Shown: positions 53,354-58,559 of the stretch, piece by piece
How positions within the stretch are numbered: position 1 is the first letter of the stretch
How the letters are laid out: the number at the start of each line of letters is the position of its first letter
Program-made: the position numbers and the translations under genes
Source of the DNA: Desulfuromonadales bacterium
GTDB lineage: Bacteria > Desulfobacterota > Desulfuromonadia > Desulfuromonadales > Geopsychrobacteraceae
Direction: 5' to 3'
DNA length: 58,559 nt
NCBI GenBank assembly: GCA_019429255.1
Contig: JAHYIY010000016.1
Location: forward strand, 1 to 58,559
Notes under the pieces: generated by a model
Seen by the model: the letters and a program-made list of their open reading frames with translations, nothing else
Databases searched by the model: none
What the model was told of the DNA's origin: nothing

Positions 53354-55246
53354 TCAGTCCGCCTCGGCAGGCAGGCGTATCTTTTCGTTGCCTTCAAGAA
53401 ATCGCTCGAACCCCTCCTGGTCGATCGATTCCTCTGCCAGCAGGCGTTGGGCGAGGAGGTCGAGCAATTTACGGTTTGCGTTGAGGACTTCTTTCGCTGC
53501 CGTTTCAGCGGAGTTGACCAGCTGCCTGATCTCCTGATCAATGATCCACGCTGTGCGTTCGCTGAAGGTTTTTTCTGTGGTCAGTTTGCGCCCAAGAAAG
53601 GGGTGCTCTTCGCCACGCGGGTAACTTAAGGGGCCAAGACGCTCGCTCATCCCCCATTGGCAAACCATTTTCTCGGCCAGATCCATCACCTGTTTCAGAT
53701 CGTTCTGTGCTCCGGTAGAGGTTTCTTTAAAGACCACAGCCTCTGCCACCCGGCCGCCGAGCATCACACTCATCCGATTCAGCAAATAACTGCGGTTATA
53801 ATGATAACGATCGTCGGTTGGCAGCTGCTGGGTAATACCAAGCGCCTGGCCACGCGGTATGATAGTGATCTTGTGGATCGGATCGGTATGCGGCAGCGCC
53901 TTGGCGACCAGGGCGTGACCGGCTTCATGAACGGCGGTGATGTGGCGCTCAAGGTCGGACATGAAGAGTTTTCGTTCCATTCCCATCAACTGCCGATCCT
54001 TGGCCTGTTCCATGTGATTCATCCTGACCATGTCGTCATCTTCGCGCGCAGCAATAAGGGCCGCTTCGTTGACCAGGCCGCGCAAGTCAGCACCAACCAT
54101 GCCGGGGGTGCCTTTGGCGATCACTTCCAGATTAACATCGTCCGCCAGCGGCATGTTGCGCGTGTGAACCTTGAGGATTTCGACACGATCACGCCAGTCG
54201 GGGCGACCGATAACCACCAGACGGTCAAAGCGACCGGGACGCAACAGGGCGGTATCCAGCACATCGGGACGATTGGTCGCGGCCAGCACAATGACCTCAT
54301 CGTGAGGGTCGAAGCCGTCCAGTTCCGATAGCAGCTGGTTGAGGGTTTGCTCCCGTTCGTCATGACCACCGCCCAGGCCGGTTCCACGAGCCCGGCCAAC
54401 GGCATCCAGTTCGTCGACAAAAATGATGCTGGGCGCGTTTTTTTTCGCCGTGTTAAACAGATCACGCACGCGGCTGGCGCCGACGCCGACAAACATCTCG
54501 ATAAACTGGGAGGCCGAAATACTGTAAAAGGGCACTCCTGCTTCACCGGCAACGGCCTTGGCCATCAAGGTTTTACCGGTGCCTGGTGGTCCGGTAAGCA
54601 GCACCCCGCGCGGTACCTGTCCGCCCAGGCGGGAAAATTTTTCCGGATTGCGCAGATAGATGATAATTTCCTGCAGTTCCTGTTTTGCCTCCGCCTGGCC
54701 GGCAACCTCGGCGAAGGTGATCGGTGATTTCTCGCGCGTGTAGAGCTTGGCTCCGGATTCCCCCATCTTGTTGAGCAGACCTCCTGTTAGCCCCCCCTGT
54801 TTGCGGGCCCGGTTTAAAATCAACAGCCAGATGCCGATAATAATGAGCCAGGGCAGCAGGTTGATCAGCCAGTATGGGGGGTCTTCGGTTTTTTGAGCTT
54901 TAAAGGAAACATCGTGTTCTTCGAGCAGGGGCAGCAGCTCCGTATCGGCAACCGGGGGGAGAACTGTTTCGAAGCGCTCGAAGCTTTCAATGCTTTCACT
55001 GGTGGTAGCGATCCGCTGTTCCGGGGCCAGAGCAATCGGGGCAAAGAAGTGTCCTGACAATGTGTCTCCTTCCAGGGTCACTTCGGCTATCTGGTCGTCC
55101 TTGAGCAGTTGTTTGAACAGACTGTAGCCGATTTCTGCGGATCTCTCGGTGGCGGGAGGGGCAACCATCATGCTGTACAGGCCGTTGAGAAAGAGCAGCA
55201 GCACGATCAGTAGCAGAAGTCTGTTCCAGGGACTGTTCATATGCAT
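53354..55246 (-). CDS. ftsH: ATP-dependent zinc metalloprotease FtsH
   Basis: FtsH degrades membrane and regulatory proteins. The ATG at 55246 gives 630 residues; a longer frame to 55324 runs into a repeat element. Two transmembrane helices flank a periplasmic domain of about 110 residues. The AAA+ domain has GPPGTGKT, the aromatic pore [13 protein letters not shown], Walker [12 protein letters not shown] and the second region of homology RPGRFDR. The protease site [11 protein letters not shown] is intact. It stands apart from the usual hpf/folP neighbours, so it may be a second paralogue. Confidence 0.95.
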   Translation of the reverse strand: MHMNSPWNRLLLLIVLLLFLNGLYSMMVAPPATERSAEIGYSLFKQLLKDDQIAEVTLEGDTLSGHFFAPIALAPEQRIATTSESIESFERFETVLPPVADTELLPLLEEHDVSFKAQKTEDPPYWLINLLPWLIIIGIWLLILNRARKQGGLTGGLLNKMGESGAKLYTREKSPITFAEVAGQAEAKQELQEIIIYLRNPEKFSRLGGQVPRGVLLTGPPGTGKTLMAKAVAGEAGVPFYSISASQFIEMFVGVGASRVRDLFNTAKKNAPSIIFVDELDAVGRARGTGLGGGHDEREQTLNQLLSELDGFDPHDEVIVLAATNRPDVLDTALLRPGRFDRLVVIGRPDWRDRVEILKVHTRNMPLADDVNLEVIAKGTPGMVGADLRGLVNEAALIAAREDDDMVRMNHMEQAKDRQLMGMERKLFMSDLERHITAVHEAGHALVAKALPHTDPIHKITIIPRGQALGITQQLPTDDRYHYNRSYLLNRMSVMLGGRVAEAVVFKETSTGAQNDLKQVMDLAEKMVCQWGMSERLGPLSYPRGEEHPFLGRKLTTEKTFSERTAWIIDQEIRQLVNSAETAAKEVLNANRKLLDLLAQRLLAEESIDQEGFERFLEGNEKIRLPAEAD

Positions 55247-55320
55247 GTTCTTTCTTGGTCCATGGGGTGTAAAGAACGAATGGTGCGAGAATGTCTGTGC
55301 TGTTAATGAGTTCTTGTTCA

Positions 55321-55431
55321 GCACGGGGTCGGAGCTGCCACGCCAAGGGACACTTTGCGCCGTCCATGGCCGTTCGACTGTCGCCCTCCATGGCGACAGA
55401 CGCCCTTGTCATGGTAGCCCCGACCCCGTGC
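55321..55431. repeat. REP-like element with nested hairpins upstream of ftsH
   Basis: Outer arms of 29 bases (55321-55349 and 55403-55431) are inverted repeats matching at 25 positions and beginning GCACGGGGTCGG. Inside is a perfect CTGTCGCC-CTCCAT-GGCGACAG hairpin (55377-55398). A second possible pairing joins CACTTTGC (55351) to GCAAAGTG (55430). The element fills most of the 341-base gap between the divergent ftsH and U32 genes. It resembles REP sequences mobilised by RAYT-type transposases; none is seen here. Confidence 0.65.
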
Positions 55432-55587
55432 AAAGTGGCTGGCAAATAGTTACTTTAATTATAACGAAGAAAAAATAGAATGCGACCATCGCCAGGCCGT
55501 TGCTTTTGCCTGCGCTGTTTTCTCTGTGTATTTTTATGTTATGCTCCCGCGCTGCGATAGGAACATGCTGCGAGAAAGAGACTATTA

Positions 55588-56808
55588 ATGATGATCGATT
55601 CGTCTGCCCACCGACCGGAACTGCTGCTTCCCGCCGGTGACATGGAAAAACTTAAAACCGCCGTGCGTTTTGGTGCCGACGCTATTTATCTGGGAAGTGA
55701 GGCGTTCGGTCTACGTGCCCATGCCGGCAACTTCTCGCTGGATGATCTGCGTCAGGCGCGAACAATTACCGCCGCTGCCCATGTCGCCCTCTATCTGACC
55801 CTTAACGCCTCCCTGCGCCCGTCGGAATTTACTGCTTTAGAAGCATTGCTGGAAGAGCTCAAGCCGTTGAATCTGGATGCCTATATCGTCGCCGATCCGG
55901 GGGTGTTGACGACCATCCAGCGCGTTGATCCGCGGCGGGCGATCCATATGTCAACCCAGATTAACAGCTGCAACCCGCGGGCGGCAGAATTCTGGCGTCA
56001 AAGCGGTGCCTCCCGCATCAACCTGGCGCGGGAACTGACGTTGGGGGATATTCGTGCCTTTGCCGGGCAGACAGCGATAGAGCTTGAGTGTTTTGTCCAT
56101 GGTGCCATGTGTGTCGCCCATTCCGGACGCTGCCTGCTCTCCACCGCTCTGCTTGAGCGCAGTGCCAATCGCGGCGACTGCGCCCAGCCCTGTCGCTGGA
56201 ACTATGCCCTGGTGGAAGAGACCCGTCCGGATGAGCGCTTTGCCATCGAGGAGGATGAGCGCGGCACCTATATCATGAACAGCCGTGATCTGTGTCTGAT
56301 CGACCAACTGCCGCAACTCATGGCAGCAGGTATCAGCAGCTTCAAGGTGGAAGGGCGGATGAAGAGCCTCTATTACGTGGCGACGACAGCGCGCATTTAC
56401 CGCGCTGCGATCGATCGTTTGAGTGTTGATCCGACCGATGTCGATCCGCTCTGGCGCAGTGAGCTGGAAAAGGTCAGCCATCGCCCCTACACCACCGGAC
56501 TGTTGCTCGGTGATGAAGGAGCGGCGATTCACGCCGCTGATACCCATTATGTGCGCACTCACGATTTTGTCGGTTTCGTCCGCCGTGATGACAGCGGGGT
56601 GTGGGTCGCCGGCCGCAACCGTTTTTTCGCCGGCGATACGCTGGAACTGATCGGCCCGCAGATGCGGCAGCAAGCCTTTGTCGCTGAGCGGATCACTGAT
56701 CGTCACGGTCAACCCCTGGCCGCCGGTCAGCCCAATTCCGAGTTGCTGCTGGACTTGCCGCAGTGGGCCGAAGAGGGGGATCTGATCCGCCGGGAGCGTT
56801 CCCAATGA
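55588..56808 (+). CDS. U32 family protein (YegQ/TrhP-like)
   Basis: The U32 family is named for peptidases, but characterised bacterial members such as TrhP and RlhA carry out RNA hydroxylation. The 406-residue protein starts MMIDSS; either Met may be the start. The family core is seen in LLLPAGDMEKLKTAVRFGADAIYLG, and the iron-sulfur type cysteines lie in ECFVHGAMCVAHSGRCLLS and NRGDCAQPCRWNY. The length fits the TrhP type, which makes 5-hydroxyuridine at tRNA position 34. The next gene overlaps by 4 bases. Confidence 0.85.
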   Translation: MMIDSSAHRPELLLPAGDMEKLKTAVRFGADAIYLGSEAFGLRAHAGNFSLDDLRQARTITAAAHVALYLTLNASLRPSEFTALEALLEELKPLNLDAYIVADPGVLTTIQRVDPRRAIHMSTQINSCNPRAAEFWRQSGASRINLARELTLGDIRAFAGQTAIELECFVHGAMCVAHSGRCLLSTALLERSANRGDCAQPCRWNYALVEETRPDERFAIEEDERGTYIMNSRDLCLIDQLPQLMAAGISSFKVEGRMKSLYYVATTARIYRAAIDRLSVDPTDVDPLWRSELEKVSHRPYTTGLLLGDEGAAIHAADTHYVRTHDFVGFVRRDDSGVWVAGRNRFFAGDTLELIGPQMRQQAFVAERITDRHGQPLAAGQPNSELLLDLPQWAEEGDLIRRERSQ

Positions 56809-58088
56809 TCAAGCTGTTGTTATTGATCGGTTATCTGCTGATGGTCGCTGCGCAACTGCTGCTCGATTGGCTCAATGTGCGCCATCGACGTCTGGCAACC
56901 GGACAACTGCCACCACTCTTTGCCGAGCGTATCGATCAGGCGCGCCTCAAGCGCAGTGAGGAATATGCCCGCGCGCAGGATCGGGTCGGTCTGGTTGAAA
57001 CCCTGCTGGGGGTAATCCTGACCCTGATCTTCATCTTTGGCGGGCTGCTGCCCTGGTACGATCGGTTCATCGCCGGCTTGAGCGATCATTTCATCATCCA
57101 CGGGCTGCTCTTTTTTGCTGTGCTGGCCCTGGTGCAGTCCCTCGTCGGTATCCCTTTTTCTCTTTACCGCAACTTTGTGCTGGAGGAGCGTTTCGGTTTT
57201 AACCGCATGGGGATGAAGCTGTGGCTGACCGACCTGCTCAAATCCCTGTTGATTGGCACCCTGTTGTTTGTGGTGTTAGCCGGTGGTGCCCTGTGGCTGG
57301 TGCAGGCGGCGCCGCACAGCTGGTGGTTGTGGGTGTGGGGATTCTGGGCCGGTTTGTCGGTGTTTTTGTTGCTGCTGTCCCCCTATCTGATTGAACCCTT
57401 GTTTTTTACCTTCAAGCCCCTGGATAAACCGGAATTGGAGGAGCGGGTACGATCGCTGCTGGAGCGCGCCGGCGTCAAAGCAGGAAAAATTCTCCAGGTG
57501 GACGCATCGAGAAGAAGCGGGCACAGTAATGCCTATTTCACCGGGATCGGTAAGGTCAAGCGGGTGGTGCTCTTTGATACCCTGTTGGAACAGCTCAATG
57601 ATGAGGAATTGCTCGCGGTCCTCGCTCACGAGCTCGGGCACTGGCGCTGCGGTCACCTGCGGCAGCGGTTGATCAAGGGGCAGATTGTGGCGCTGGTGAG
57701 CTGCTTTGCCGCTTTTTATCTGCTCAATGCACAGTTTCTGTCGGGCTGGTTTGGTTTTGCCGGGATCTCGTTTGTTGGCGAGGTGGTACTACTTGGCTGG
57801 CTGGCGGCGCTGCTGGGTTTTTTCTGGACACCGGTGAGCAGCTGGTGGTCACGCCGTCAGGAGCGCCAGGCCGATCAGTTCGCCATCGACCTGGTCGGCA
57901 GCGGCATGCCGTTGGCAACAGGGTTGGTGACCCTGGCCAGGGAAAATTTAAGCTCCCTGTTTCCGCATCCCCTCTATGCCGCCTTTCATTATTCGCATCC
58001 ACCGATGATAGAGCGGGTTGAGTGGCTGCAACAAAGGACGCCGACCAATGCCGGTCTCAGCGTCGGGGATGGACCTGCTGAAGGCTGA
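56805..58088 (+). CDS. M48 family membrane metallopeptidase (Ste24-like)
   Basis: The ATG at 56805 overlaps the U32 stop (ATGA) and gives 427 residues. There are several N-terminal helices, as in the CaaX-type Ste24 family, then NSxAYFTGIGKVKRVV-like sequence and the zinc motif in LAVLAHELGHWRCGH. A further Glu ligand candidate lies in RRQERQADQFAIDL. Ste24-like enzymes act on membrane-associated substrates in the envelope. The bacterial substrate is unknown. Its 3' end overlaps the convergent DUF2835 gene by 32 bases. Confidence 0.92.
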   Translation: MIKLLLLIGYLLMVAAQLLLDWLNVRHRRLATGQLPPLFAERIDQARLKRSEEYARAQDRVGLVETLLGVILTLIFIFGGLLPWYDRFIAGLSDHFIIHGLLFFAVLALVQSLVGIPFSLYRNFVLEERFGFNRMGMKLWLTDLLKSLLIGTLLFVVLAGGALWLVQAAPHSWWLWVWGFWAGLSVFLLLLSPYLIEPLFFTFKPLDKPELEERVRSLLERAGVKAGKILQVDASRRSGHSNAYFTGIGKVKRVVLFDTLLEQLNDEELLAVLAHELGHWRCGHLRQRLIKGQIVALVSCFAAFYLLNAQFLSGWFGFAGISFVGEVVLLGWLAALLGFFWTPVSSWWSRRQERQADQFAIDLVGSGMPLATGLVTLARENLSSLFPHPLYAAFHYSHPPMIERVEWLQQRTPTNAGLSVGDGPAEG

Positions 58089-58302
58089 GAAAGCGATTGT
58101 CTTTGTCAACGGTGAGGACAAAGCGACCGTTGATTCCGTGATGAGAGAGAAAAGGGCGCAGGCGCAGGGCGGGAAAACGTAGCCTGCGCCCGCATTCTGA
58201 CGTCACCAGGGCGAATTCTGCGGCGCCCTGATAATATTTGAGAAATTCCTGCTGGCTGATGTGGACAGAGAAAAAAAACTGTCGTTGCCCTGCGTTGGTC
58301 AT
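58057..58302 (-). CDS. DUF2835 family protein
   Basis: The 81-residue protein matches the DUF2835 pattern I recall: FFFSVHISQQEFLKYYQG, then RRLRFPALRLRPFLSHHGI and GRFVLTVDKDNRFLSL. It is predicted to be soluble with mixed beta structure. No function is established. The stop lies inside the 3' end of the convergent M48 gene, so expression of the two could interfere. Confidence 0.82.
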   Translation of the reverse strand: MTNAGQRQFFFSVHISQQEFLKYYQGAAEFALVTSECGRRLRFPALRLRPFLSHHGINGRFVLTVDKDNRFLSLQQVHPRR

Positions 58303-58356
58303 TGGCCGTTAGCTTTCAACCGATCATGTGCACATAACGATCACAAGGATAAAGCG

Positions 58357-58545
58357 ATGCTGCGTTACAAAGTTGTCGAAACCAGCCAGGTGGATGACCA
58401 CAGCCTGGAACAGATACTGAACGACTGGACCGCACAAGGATGGCAGCTGGAAGGGATCCATTTTGCCATGCGCGAAGCCAGCCGTCGGCCGGGGATGGCT
58501 TTTGTCACCTTCACCCGCGAAGAGTCGGATCCGGTAACGGAGTAA
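58357..58545 (+). CDS. DUF4177 domain small protein
   Basis: The ATG at 58357, with an AAGGA site, gives 62 residues starting MLRYKVVETSQVDDHSLEQI. The pattern of an initial beta strand, a helix ending ILNDWTAQGWQLEGIHF, and a final strand is typical of DUF4177. The function is unknown. A longer frame from 58261 overlaps the divergent DUF2835 gene and is not favoured. The gene is complete, ending 14 bases before the window edge. Confidence 0.82.
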   Translation: MLRYKVVETSQVDDHSLEQILNDWTAQGWQLEGIHFAMREASRRPGMAFVTFTREESDPVTE

Positions 58546-58559
58546 GATTCTTTGTTTTT

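Overview
The window looks like chromosomal DNA of a Desulfuromonadia-type (Geobacter/Desulfuromonas/Pelobacter-like) deltaproteobacterium. This rests on the mixture of anaerobe oxygen defence (flavodiiron protein, rubrerythrin with a Fur/PerR-type regulator), a cbb3 oxidase, a complex I operon without NADH-input genes, and a MutS2-DnaG-RpoD-tRNA-Nif3-zinc ribbon-rnpB backbone. Assignment is by gene content and protein style only; no search could be run. Most of the window is dense core genome with short, often ATGA-type, gene overlaps. No prophage, complete insertion sequence or CRISPR array was seen.

Layout. 1-4545: end of a RelE/ParE-type toxin, hisF-hisE, an M23 peptidase, a tautomerase and thyX. 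4592-11953 (minus strand): a complete cbb3 oxidase locus in the order ccoN-O-Q-P-G-H-I-S, in which the haem domains of CcoO and CcoP appear redistributed. 12279-14464 (minus): slipin and NfeD. 14642-24440 (plus): yqeY, cvpA, mutS2, dnaG, rpoD, a CAU tRNA, a Nif3-like protein, a coiled-coil zinc ribbon protein and RNase P RNA. 24768-27779 (plus): a compact three-gene unit of LOG-family protein, circularly permuted ATP-grasp ligase and class II glutamine amidotransferase. 27950-29766 (minus): SUI1/YciH-like factor, a very small Cys/His-rich protein and a flavodiiron protein. 30415-37612: a PilJ-like chemoreceptor convergent with a four-gene signalling operon (REC, REC-PATAN, Hpt-CheW, hybrid CheA). 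37873-49391 (minus): nuoABCDHIJK, an extra MrpD-like antiporter subunit, an 82-aa membrane protein, then nuoL, nuoM and nuoN, with no nuoEFG. 50225-58545: a multi-cluster ferredoxin-like protein, tRNA-Thr, Fur/PerR plus rubrerythrin, FtsH, a U32 family protein, an M48 protease, DUF2835 and DUF4177 proteins.

How the parts fit. The oxidase, the truncated complex I with extra pump-like subunits, and the oxygen-detoxifying flavodiiron protein and rubrerythrin describe a respiring anaerobe that meets low oxygen. Intergenic regions carry several dispersed palindromic repeats (REP/MITE-like) and many hairpins, some serving as terminators. Candidate operators include a GntR/FadR-type palindrome just upstream of the nuo promoter and an inverted repeat over the -10 box of the LOG/ATP-grasp operon.

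Best candidates for something undescribed are the LOG/ATP-grasp/amidotransferase operon, the extended complex I lacking its NADH module, and the cbb3 oxidase with a dihaem CcoO and a monohaem CcoP. Functions proposed for these are inference from domain content and gene order.
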